Of a DNA stretch of 64,000 nucleotides, positions 8,068-14,397 are shown one piece after another. The notes beneath the pieces were generated by a model. The model saw nothing but the letters and a program-made list of their open reading frames with translations. It was not told the DNA's origin and did no database searches. Each line of letters opens with the position of its first letter. Positions within the stretch are counted from its first letter, which is position 1. The stretch lies in NCBI RefSeq assembly GCF_002017875.1, contig NZ_MUFV01000003.1, positions 94,001-158,000 on the forward strand. The letters run 5' to 3'. This DNA comes from Deinococcus sp. LM3. GTDB taxonomy: Bacteria; Deinococcota; Deinococci; Deinococcales; Deinococcaceae. Made by a program: the position numbers and the translations under genes.

Positions 8068-8116
8068 GCCGGCGCATCCCACCTTCCGGCGCCGCTCCCG
8101 GGGCAGTGGATGTCCG

Positions 8117-8271
8117 CGATGACTCCGGTTGAATAGTTTGCAAACTTCGCTCAAGCCGAGTGGCCTCGTAGACCTGCGCCGCAGCGCGAGTGGGAGCAAA
8201 GCGGATGCCGGGCGTGGAGTGGGCAAGCCGGTGCCGTTCCAGGTTGTCGACGAAACAGACGGCAGTCCGTA
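8117..8271 (+). mobile_element. MITE-A copy 2 (long form, degenerate left end)
   Basis: The internal sequence and the right end (GGCAGTCCGTA) match the family, but the left end has lost the TACG and reads GACTCCGGTTGAAT. It carries the extra internal CTCGTAGA-type module of the long form. The right flank is TTG, so no clean duplication remains. Together with copy 3 and a fragment it fills the 668-bp gap 8068-8735, which holds no convincing gene. Confidence 0.75.
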
Positions 8272-8386
8272 TTGGCCGGCTTCACCAGCCCTGGCCGCTG
8301 TCGCCAAGCCCGGCGTTGGTGACCAGAGCCGGTCTTCATGCGCTGCCCCGACCGGCAGACGCCCCGCGCCTGTGCCGGGCCATTGA

Positions 8387-8542
8387 TACGGACTCCGATT
8401 GAATGGTTTGTAAAGCCGATGGGTCCGAGCGGATGCGACTCGTAGAGCAGCCCCGCAGAGTGGGAGTAGGGCGGGTTCCGGACGTGGAGCTGGCAACCCG
8501 GCGATGTTCCGATCTGTCAACGATACAGACGGCAGTCCGTAT
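8387..8542 (+). mobile_element. MITE-A copy 3 (long form, 156 bp)
   Basis: The element runs from TACGGACTCCGATTGAATGG to GGCAGTCCGTA and is flanked by TGA on both sides (8384-8386 and 8543-8545). It contains the long-form insert with GACTCGTAGAGCAGCCCCGC. Confidence 0.85.
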
Positions 8543-8688
8543 GAGGGCACGGTGCCAGGCTGGCAGGCAACCGCGACTCTGCACATGCGGGGCGCACGCC
8601 CCGGCGAGAACATGCCGGTTCACGATGACGATTTCAAGCGCCAGGCGCCTAGTGTGACGGGGTTCAACCAGTCGCCGGCCGGGCAGCT

Positions 8689-8722
8689 TGAACGGTTGTT
8701 GCGAACCATTCAACCGGAGCCA
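8689..8722 (+). repeat. MITE-A hairpin fragment
   Basis: TTGAACGGTTGTTGCGAACCATTCAA reproduces only the first hairpin of the MITE-A family. It lies just before the ribosome-binding site of the universal stress protein gene, so it would be transcribed in that leader. Confidence 0.6.
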
Positions 8723-8735
8723 TCAGGAGATCCCC

Positions 8736-9245
8736 ATGTTCGATCAGATTCTCGTTCCCATTGATGGCAGCCCCCTCAGCGCGCTCGCTCTGCCGGTCGC
8801 CGCCGAGATGGCCCGCTGCCACCACGGCACCCTGACCGTGCTGTACGTCGTGCCTCCCGTCCCCGTGATCTACGGCGAACCGGCCGTCACCTTCGACCCG
8901 GCCGCTGCCCGCAGCAGCGCAAAAGCCGAGGGTCAGGGCCTGCTGGAGGATGCCCGCAGGTCGCTGGGCTCTCCCAACATCCGCCTGCTGTGCGTGGAGG
9001 GCGGCGATCCGCGCATCGCGCAGGCAATCGCCGATGTGGCTGAGCAGCAAAGGAGCTCGCTGGTCGTCATGGGCACCCACGGCCGCAGCGGCCTGGATCA
9101 TTTTTTCCTGGGCAGCGTGGCCGAGGGTGTCATGCGCCGGGTCGGGGTGCCGGTGCTGCTGGTACGCGCACCGAGACCCGCAACCTCCCCGGCAGAGCGG
9201 CACGTCACATCACAGAAAGCCGTCCTGTCAGAGGTCAGCGCGTGA
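8736..9245 (+). CDS. Universal stress protein (UspA family)
   Basis: The 169-residue protein has the UspA fold signature: it begins MFDQILVPIDGSPLS, and the nucleotide-binding G-2x-G-9x-G(S/T) region reads GTHGRSGLDHFFLGSVAEGV near residues 109-128, followed by VPVLLVRA. It is therefore likely an ATP-binding Usp. The ATG at 8736 is preceded by AGGAGA. The longer frame beginning at 8688 lies inside repeat sequence and is not used. It stands alone between two repeat-filled gaps, so no operon partner is evident. The last 25 residues extend beyond the usual end of the fold. Confidence 0.9.
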   Translation: MFDQILVPIDGSPLSALALPVAAEMARCHHGTLTVLYVVPPVPVIYGEPAVTFDPAAARSSAKAEGQGLLEDARRSLGSPNIRLLCVEGGDPRIAQAIADVAEQQRSSLVVMGTHGRSGLDHFFLGSVAEGVMRRVGVPVLLVRAPRPATSPAERHVTSQKAVLSEVSA

Positions 9246-9255
9246 ACGCGCGGCC

Positions 9256-9419
9256 CAGGGGCAACTCACGTCGCCCAAAAATGAGAGCAGGATTTCTCAA
9301 ACGTAAGGCAGATCGATCGGGAGACAGGCAGCAACATCCAGAAATCGCGGAGATTTCTCTTGCCTTCTTGGCTCCATGTTGTCATTTGGAATCTGAAATC
9401 CCGACGTGAGTTGCCCCTG
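9256..9419. mobile_element. MITE-B: 164-bp element with 18-bp perfect terminal inverted repeats
   Basis: The ends are CAGGGGCAACTCACGTCG (9256-9273) and its exact reverse complement (9402-9419). The interior is AT-rich compared with the surroundings and has no reading frame of note. CGCGCGGCC occurs immediately outside on the left (9247-9255) and one base outside on the right (9421-9429), which looks like a 9-10 bp target duplication. A tiny relative is at 40259-40296. Confidence 0.75.
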
Positions 9420-9454
9420 CCGCGCGGCCCCTTCAGACCTCTGCGCCGGGCTAA

Positions 9455-9597
9455 TACGGAATGCCGTCTGTTTCGTTAACAACCCGGAACACCACCGGGT
9501 TGCCCACTCCACGCCCGGCATCCGCTCTGCTCCTACTCGCTCTTCTGCGAAGCTCTGCGAGTCCGCTCGGATTGAACGGTTTTTGCAAATCATTCTG
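9455..9597 (-). mobile_element. MITE-A copy 4 (reverse, right end decayed)
   Basis: It begins TACGGAATGCCGTCTGTTTC and continues in reverse orientation through the GTTGCCCACTCCACGCCC segment to the GATTGAACGG hairpin. The last part (CATTCTGGTGGGG) departs from the family, so the outer end is lost. The gap 9246-9687 holds only this copy and MITE-B. Confidence 0.75.
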
Positions 9598-9687
9598 GTG
9601 GGGTCTGGACCGCTGGGTGCTGGCCCGTTTCGGCGTGACGGCCAGTCCCACCTGCCCCGCTGATTTCAACGAACAGAGAAAGAGCCC

Positions 9688-9939
9688 GTGAGCGTCGCGG
9701 TCATTTTTATCCTGGCGGTCGCCGTCGCAGTTGCGATCCGGGTGTCTGGCAGCCGGGCATCTGGCATCCGGGCGTCTGGCGAAGCTACCCGCAGGCGAAC
9801 ACGGGGGCATGTAGACGTGGGGGCCGGAGTGACCTCACCAGACGTTCCGGAAAGGGGAGCGGTCCGATCTTCCGCGCAAGGGCCGTCCTCTGAAGCGGCG
9901 CTCCGCACGACCCCGTCAGGCACACGTTCCCGGCACTGA
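9688..9939 (+). CDS. Small membrane-anchored hypothetical protein
   Basis: A GTG at 9688 preceded by AGAAAGAG opens an 83-residue frame. The first 17 residues (SVAVIFILAVAVAVAIRV) are strongly hydrophobic and the rest is polar and Arg/Ser-rich. It matches no family I recognise. It is followed after 9 bases by another tiny hydrophobic ORF and then by the LiaF-like gene, so it may be the first gene of that envelope operon. The polar tail, with repeated RASG-like units, is low-complexity, so coding status is moderate. Confidence 0.45.
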   Translation: MSVAVIFILAVAVAVAIRVSGSRASGIRASGEATRRRTRGHVDVGAGVTSPDVPERGAVRSSAQGPSSEAALRTTPSGTRSRH

Positions 9940-9948
9940 AGGCCCCCC

Positions 9949-10083
9949 ATGGACACAGCGCTCGTTTCCGCCCTCCTCATCGTGTTCCTGGGCGCCCTGC
10001 TGGATTCAGGCGCGAGAACAGACAGGAACAACCCACGAACGCCCCGTTCCAGCGGACGAGCCTGCTCCAGGGAAGTCCAGTGA
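9949..10083 (+). CDS. Very short membrane peptide, coupled to the LiaF-like gene
   Basis: The 44-codon frame begins MDTALVSALLIVFLGALLDS, a single predicted membrane helix, followed by a basic polar tail. Its stop codon overlaps the GTG start of the next gene (GTGA at 10080-10083), the usual arrangement for translational coupling. No family is recognised. Short hydrophobic peptides ahead of LiaF/PspC-type envelope sensors are plausible regulators, but this is inference. Confidence 0.5.
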   Translation: MDTALVSALLIVFLGALLDSGARTDRNNPRTPRSSGRACSREVQ

Positions 10084-11012
10084 GCGCCGCCGGACCGCCT
10101 CCACCGGGAATCACGGCTCCACTGGCCGGGGTGGGCAAGCCACCGAACGTCAGTCGCTGGGCTTACGTCCTGCTCGTCATCGGCACGCTGTCCCTGTTCG
10201 ACGTGCTCGGCCTTGACAGCTGGGGCACGCCGCTGGTGATGATCGTGATCGGCGTGGCCCTCATCACGCGCCCTTACCCCTGGGGCAGGCAACTGGCCCT
10301 CGGGCTGGTCGGTGCGACGCTGCTGGTGGCGGGGGCCTGGTACGTCGTTCGCCCGGCAGTCGGCGGCGTCGCGGTGACCGAAACCCTCGATCTGCCGGTC
10401 ACGGCGACTCTGGCCGAGATCGATCTGTCTCCTTCCGTGGGGCGCCTGGATGTGGGCGCCGGCCAGCCTGGCACCCTGATCGCCGGCACGCTGGAACTCA
10501 ACCGTGGCGAGCGGCTGGAGCGCAGCGTCACGGTCAGCGGTGACGCACAGATGGTGCGCCTGGGTGTCCGCCGGGCCGGGGCGAATGTTGTCTTCTTCGG
10601 TCGTCTCGGCCAGGACACCGCGCGCTGGCTTCTGACGCTCGCACCGGACGTGCCACTGGTGCTGAGGGTCACGGGCGGCGTTGGAGACACCACACTTGAC
10701 CTCTCCAGCCTGAAGGTCACTGACTTCACGTTTGCGGGTGGGGTTGGACGCGCCGCTATCAGTCTCCCGGGGCGGGGGATCTTCTCAGCGACCCTGCGCA
10801 GCGGCGTGGGCCCGTTGAGCGTCACGGTGCCCGCCGGAACGGAAGCCCACGTGCAGGTCACGCCTGGCGTGGGGGCCGTGACGGTACTGGGCGATTTCCG
10901 GCGCAGCGGCGACACCTACACGTCGCCCGGTTACGCGGAGGGCCGGAGCCGCATTGATCTGCGGGTCCAGGGTGGCGTCGGGCCGGTCACCGTCACGCGG
11001 CCCGAGCGCTGA
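10080..11012 (+). CDS. LiaF-like / DUF5668-DUF2154 membrane protein (envelope stress)
   Basis: The 310-residue protein has two or three membrane helices between residues 25 and 90 (WAYVLLVIGTLSLFDVLGL; TPLVMIVIGVALI; LALGLVGATLLVAGAWYVV). The C-terminal half is a repetitive beta-rich domain with recurring G-G-V-G units (TGGVGDTTLDLSS, FAGGVGRAAI, SGVGPLSVTV, TPGVGAVTVLG, QGGVGPVTVT), the toast-rack pattern of LiaF and cell-wall-antibiotic-response proteins. In Firmicutes LiaF restrains an envelope-stress kinase; here no LiaRS pair is adjacent. It is coupled to the short upstream peptide and starts with GTG at 10080. Confidence 0.75.
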   Translation: MSAAGPPPPGITAPLAGVGKPPNVSRWAYVLLVIGTLSLFDVLGLDSWGTPLVMIVIGVALITRPYPWGRQLALGLVGATLLVAGAWYVVRPAVGGVAVTETLDLPVTATLAEIDLSPSVGRLDVGAGQPGTLIAGTLELNRGERLERSVTVSGDAQMVRLGVRRAGANVVFFGRLGQDTARWLLTLAPDVPLVLRVTGGVGDTTLDLSSLKVTDFTFAGGVGRAAISLPGRGIFSATLRSGVGPLSVTVPAGTEAHVQVTPGVGAVTVLGDFRRSGDTYTSPGYAEGRSRIDLRVQGGVGPVTVTRPER

Positions 11013-11038
11013 CGGCTGCGTCCAGAGTTCACGGCCAA

Positions 11039-11166
11039 TATGCACTGCCGTCTGTTTCGTTCACCACCCGCAAGAACGCCGGGTGGTCAACTCCACGCTC
11101 TGAACCCGCCCGTCTTCCACTCGCGCCGTCCGGATTGAATGGATTCTGCGAACCATTCACCGGACG
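11039..11166 (-). mobile_element. MITE-A copy 5 (reverse, both ends diverged)
   Basis: TATGCACTGCCGTCTGTTTC at the left and GGATTGAATGGATTCTGCGA near the right match the reverse family sequence. The outer ends and flanking duplications are degraded. It lies between the LiaF-like gene and the bactofilin-like gene, with the latter's ribosome-binding site about 20 bases beyond. Confidence 0.75.
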
Positions 11167-11197
11167 GCGCCGCACCAGAACCACCGGGAGGTCCACC

Positions 11198-12478
11198 ATG
11201 CAAACCAGTGATCTGTTCAGAAGTGCCGCGACCGGTCTGATCGCTCTGACCCTCGGCGGCGGCGCGTCGGCTGTCGAGGGGCGGAGCGGCGACACCGTCA
11301 CTGTGGCCCGGTCCGAGACCATTCAGGACGACCTGTACGTGGCCGGGAACGACGTGCGGATCGACGGCACCGTCAACGGCGACCTGTTCGTCAGTGGCCG
11401 CACCGTCACCATCACCGGCGAGGTGCGCGGCAACGTGTCTGGTGCCGGCGAGACGCTGAGCCTGTCGGGCAGGGTGTCGCAGTCGGCGCGCTTCGCGGGT
11501 TCGACCGTCCGTATTCGGGAGGGCGCCAGGATCGGGCGGGACCTGCTCGCTGCCGGCTCCGAGGTCGTGACGGCTCCGGGGGCCGTGATCGGACGGGACG
11601 TGGCCGTGGGCGCCTCGCAGGCCCGGCTGGACGGCCGCGTGACCCGCAACGCGTACGTCGGGGCGAACGGAATCGAGGTCGGAGGCGTGATCGGCGGCAA
11701 CGCGAGGATGGCCGTCGGGAACACGGTCGTCAATCCAGGCCGGTGGATGGCGTCCGGCAGTCCCGGCCTGCGTTTCACGGGGGCCGGGAAGATCGCGGGT
11801 GACCTGACCCTCCAGCGTGCCGGGGCGAACGCAGAGGCCCTGCCTGCCGGGGTGGTGGGCGGGCAGGTCGTGTACGCCCCGGTGCAAGGCGTGACCGTTC
11901 AGGCCCGCCCGGGCGTGTTCGCCGGGTTCCTGAGCACCCTTGCCGGCGTTGTGCTTGCTGGACTGCTGCTGCTCTGGCTGGCCCGGCCCCGGCTGCAGGT
12001 CGTGTGGGACCGGTTGCGCGCTGCTCCCGGGGCGAGCCTCGGGTTCGGGACGCTGGGCGTGATCGGCCTGCCGGTCGGGGCTTTCCTGGCCCTGCTGGTC
12101 CTCGGGTTGGTGGCCGGCGCGTTGACCCTGCTGCGCCTGGGTGGCCTGGGCGTGCCGCTGGCGCTGTTCGGGACACCCGTGGTGCTGGGCGGCGCCGCCC
12201 TGATCGCCTGGGCTTCACTGCTGGGCGCGCAGGGGTTCGCGGCGTACCTGATGGGCACGTGGCTCATGCATGCCCTGCGGCCCCAGGCGGCCGCGACGCC
12301 GGTCCCCGCCACGCTCATCGGCGCGGTCCTGGTCGCCCTGCTGCTTCAGATTCCGGTGCTGGGCGCGCTCCTGACTCTGGGCGCCCTGCTTCTGAGCCTG
12401 GGGGCGTTCTGGCTGACGCTGAGTGGCCCTCCCCGGCGGCCGGGCGTTCCGCGGGTCGGCGCGCCGCAGGTCGCGTGA
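11198..12478 (+). CDS. Bactofilin-like polymer-forming domain with C-terminal membrane region
   Basis: The product has 426 residues from the ATG at 11198 (GGGAGGTCCACC upstream). After a signal/membrane start, residues 25-210 form a right-handed beta-helix-like region with short repeating units typical of bactofilins (DDLYVAGNDVRIDGTVNGDL, then VSGRTVTITGEVRGNVSGAG). Residues 225-415 hold four or five membrane helices (LAGVVLAGLLLLWLARPR, VIGLPVGAFLALLVLGLV). The combination suggests an envelope scaffold anchored in the membrane, with a structural rather than enzymatic role. It lies in the envelope-gene run 9688-16997. The frame from 11135 begins inside a MITE and is rejected as the start. 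Confidence 0.75.
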   Translation: MQTSDLFRSAATGLIALTLGGGASAVEGRSGDTVTVARSETIQDDLYVAGNDVRIDGTVNGDLFVSGRTVTITGEVRGNVSGAGETLSLSGRVSQSARFAGSTVRIREGARIGRDLLAAGSEVVTAPGAVIGRDVAVGASQARLDGRVTRNAYVGANGIEVGGVIGGNARMAVGNTVVNPGRWMASGSPGLRFTGAGKIAGDLTLQRAGANAEALPAGVVGGQVVYAPVQGVTVQARPGVFAGFLSTLAGVVLAGLLLLWLARPRLQVVWDRLRAAPGASLGFGTLGVIGLPVGAFLALLVLGLVAGALTLLRLGGLGVPLALFGTPVVLGGAALIAWASLLGAQGFAAYLMGTWLMHALRPQAAATPVPATLIGAVLVALLLQIPVLGALLTLGALLLSLGAFWLTLSGPPRRPGVPRVGAPQVA

Positions 12479-12560
12479 TCGCCTTCCGGGCGCCCCGCGC
12501 GGCGGTGCCGGCTCTTCCACACCGGGTACAGGCTTCCACGTGCGGCCTTCAGGAGCCCGG

Positions 12561-13352
12561 ATGAATGGCCGGGATCAGGCCTCAGGCCAGCGTTCCCCTG
12601 CCCAGTCTGGCCCGCCGTCACAGCCGGTTCGGGCCCAGCGCTTCCTGTCGCTGGGAACCCTGATCGGCCTCGGCGCGGGCGTGGGCATGACAGCCGGGAT
12701 CTTGCTCGGCGACCTCGTGTTCGGGTTGCTGTGTGGCGCCGCGGCCGGAACGCTCGTGGGATCGGTGCTGGAGCTGTCAGGCGGACTCCGGTTGAACCGT
12801 CTGCAGGAGCATTCAACCCGGGCGGACTCGGAGAAGGGCCCAGCAGAGCGAGCCGGAGAGACACAGCTTCCCCAACCCCGTAGCCTGCGCTGGCTTCTCG
12901 GCTGCCTGCTCTTCCTGGGCGTCAGCGCACTGATCGGTGGGGTCGGGCTGGTCGGCCGTCCGTCGGGCGCGTGGCTGCACATCCCGCTGTCAGTGCTGCA
13001 ATACTCGCCGTTCCGTGACTTCCTGATTCCCGGCGCGCTCCTCGGATCGGTCTTCGGGCTCGGCTCGCTCGGCGCGGTGCTGGCGCTGCGGCAGCGTCCG
13101 GTCTGGCCGGCGGGCACACGCCTCACGCGCTTCACAGGTGAGCACTGGTCCTGGAGCGCCGCGGTCGCGCTTGGTCTGGGACAGCTCGTGTGGATCGTCA
13201 CGCAGGTCGTGATGGTGCGCGGCGTGGACGGGCTGCAGGTGGGATACGGTTCGCTCGGCGTGCTGATCGTGGTGCTGGCCTTCCGGCCGGACGTGCGGGC
13301 GGCCCTTGCCTTGCCCCGGACTCCCGGCATTCCACGGGGGAAGTCCCCATGA
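12561..13352 (+). CDS. Hypothetical multi-pass membrane protein carrying an in-frame MITE-A fragment
   Basis: The 263-residue product starts at the ATG at 12561 (AGGAGCCCGG before it). Residues 28-72 form a Gly-rich hydrophobic hairpin (GTLIGLGAGVGMTAGILLGD). Residues 74-93 are encoded by MITE-A-like DNA (12781-12840). From residue 108 the protein has about four further helices (WLLGCLLFLGVSALIGGVGL; AAVALGLGQLVWIVTQVVMV). No family is recognised. The repeat lies between two unlike halves, so this may be a fusion of two former genes or a repeat-expanded linker. Its stop overlaps the next start (ATGA), placing it in one operon with the CPBP protease gene. Confidence 0.65.
   Translation: MNGRDQASGQRSPAQSGPPSQPVRAQRFLSLGTLIGLGAGVGMTAGILLGDLVFGLLCGAAAGTLVGSVLELSGGLRLNRLQEHSTRADSEKGPAERAGETQLPQPRSLRWLLGCLLFLGVSALIGGVGLVGRPSGAWLHIPLSVLQYSPFRDFLIPGALLGSVFGLGSLGAVLALRQRPVWPAGTRLTRFTGEHWSWSAAVALGLGQLVWIVTQVVMVRGVDGLQVGYGSLGVLIVVLAFRPDVRAALALPRTPGIPRGKSP
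12781..12840 (+). repeat. MITE-A left-end fragment inside a coding sequence
   Basis: GCGGACTCCGGTTGAACCGT and the following CATTCAACCCG keep the left-end and hairpin layout of MITE-A. The reading frame of the membrane protein gene passes through without a stop, adding a polar, charged stretch of about 20 residues. Confidence 0.6.
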
Positions 13353-14086
13353 AACGGCGCCCGTTCGCCGAGCGGCACCCGCTATGGTTCGTGGCGCTAC
13401 TGCAACTCGCCGTGACGGTGGTGTACGGACTGACCGGCGCCGCCGCGCAGATCGCCAGTCTGCCGGAAGGGTTCGTGAGCGTCACTGCCAACGTGGTCCT
13501 GGGACTGCTGGCGGCCGGGTTGCTGGGCCGACTGGGCTGGTGGGGCGCGGCCGGATACACGCGCCCGGTCCGGTCACGTGACCTGCTGTGGTTCCTGCCC
13601 CTGCTGCTGCCCGTCGCCTTCAGCGTCGCGGCAGGCACGGAGTTCCGGGGCCTGACCAGCACGGCGGGACTGCTGGTTTCGGCCCTGCTGATCGGTTTCA
13701 CGGAGGAAACCATCTTCCGGGGCCTGATGCTCACCGCCCTGCGGGGCCGGGGAGTGTGGACGGCGGTAATCGTCACCTCCGTGCTGTTCGGGGGGTCGCA
13801 CGTGCTGAACCTGCTCTCGGGACAGAGTGGCTCACAGATCCTGGTTCAGGTCGCCTACGCGCTGGCCGTGGGCTTCTGCTTCGCCGCCGTCGCCGTCCGG
13901 ACCGCAGTGATCTGGCCGCTGGTGCCCGTGCACGCCCTGATCGACTTCGCCAGTTTCGCTGGACGCGACGGGGCCGCGCCCGCGTGGGACGCCGCCGCCG
14001 GTATCGGCCTCACCGTGGCTTTCGCGTTCTACGGCCTGTTCCTGATGCGGGGCAGGCAGCGTCCGGTCACCCTGGCAATCCCATGA
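13349..14086 (+). CDS. CPBP-family intramembrane metalloprotease (Abi/CAAX-like)
   Basis: The 245-residue membrane protein has about eight helices. The CPBP signature is complete: EETIFRGL (EExxxR), then FGGSHVLN (FxxxH) and VHALIDF (HxxxD/N). These are glutamate/histidine-type intramembrane proteases related to Rce1, found in bacteriocin immunity, prenyl-protein processing and many unassigned roles. The ATG at 13349 overlaps the preceding stop (ATGA), so it is co-translated with the membrane protein upstream. Placement among envelope genes suggests envelope protein turnover; the substrate is unknown. Confidence 0.85.
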   Translation: MKRRPFAERHPLWFVALLQLAVTVVYGLTGAAAQIASLPEGFVSVTANVVLGLLAAGLLGRLGWWGAAGYTRPVRSRDLLWFLPLLLPVAFSVAAGTEFRGLTSTAGLLVSALLIGFTEETIFRGLMLTALRGRGVWTAVIVTSVLFGGSHVLNLLSGQSGSQILVQVAYALAVGFCFAAVAVRTAVIWPLVPVHALIDFASFAGRDGAAPAWDAAAGIGLTVAFAFYGLFLMRGRQRPVTLAIP

Positions 14087-14166
14087 AGTCCGGTCTTATC
14101 CCAGACAAGGGTTTCCCCGAGCACGCCGCGACCCGCCCCGCAGGCACGACCCGACTGGAGGTCCCC

Positions 14167-14397
14167 ATGATGTGGAACACGTATCAAAGCTGGTTCTGGC
14201 CTGTCCTGACCGTGCTGTTTCTGATCCTTCTGAGCGTGGGCGTGGTGGTGTTCTCCCGCTGGTTCTCGAACAGCGTAGACCACGACGTCGGTCAGAACTC
14301 ACAGCGGAGCGCGCTGAGCGTCGCTGCGGAACGTTTCGCGCGGGGCGAGATCACCGCCGAGGAATTTGAGTCCATCAGGCGGAGGCTACGGGCATGA
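14167..14397 (+). CDS. Small SHOCT-domain membrane protein
   Basis: The 76-residue protein has one N-terminal membrane helix (SWFWPVLTVLFLILLSVGVV) and a C-terminal SHOCT motif (ALSVAAERFARGEITAEEFE, then SIRRRLRA). SHOCT segments are short oligomerisation modules at the ends of bacterial membrane proteins. The ribosome site CTGGAGG precedes ATG-ATG. Its stop overlaps the start of the P-type ATPase gene (ATGA at 14394), so it may be a partner of that pump or of the bactofilin-like and CPBP proteins. Confidence 0.8.
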   Translation: MMWNTYQSWFWPVLTVLFLILLSVGVVVFSRWFSNSVDHDVGQNSQRSALSVAAERFARGEITAEEFESIRRRLRA

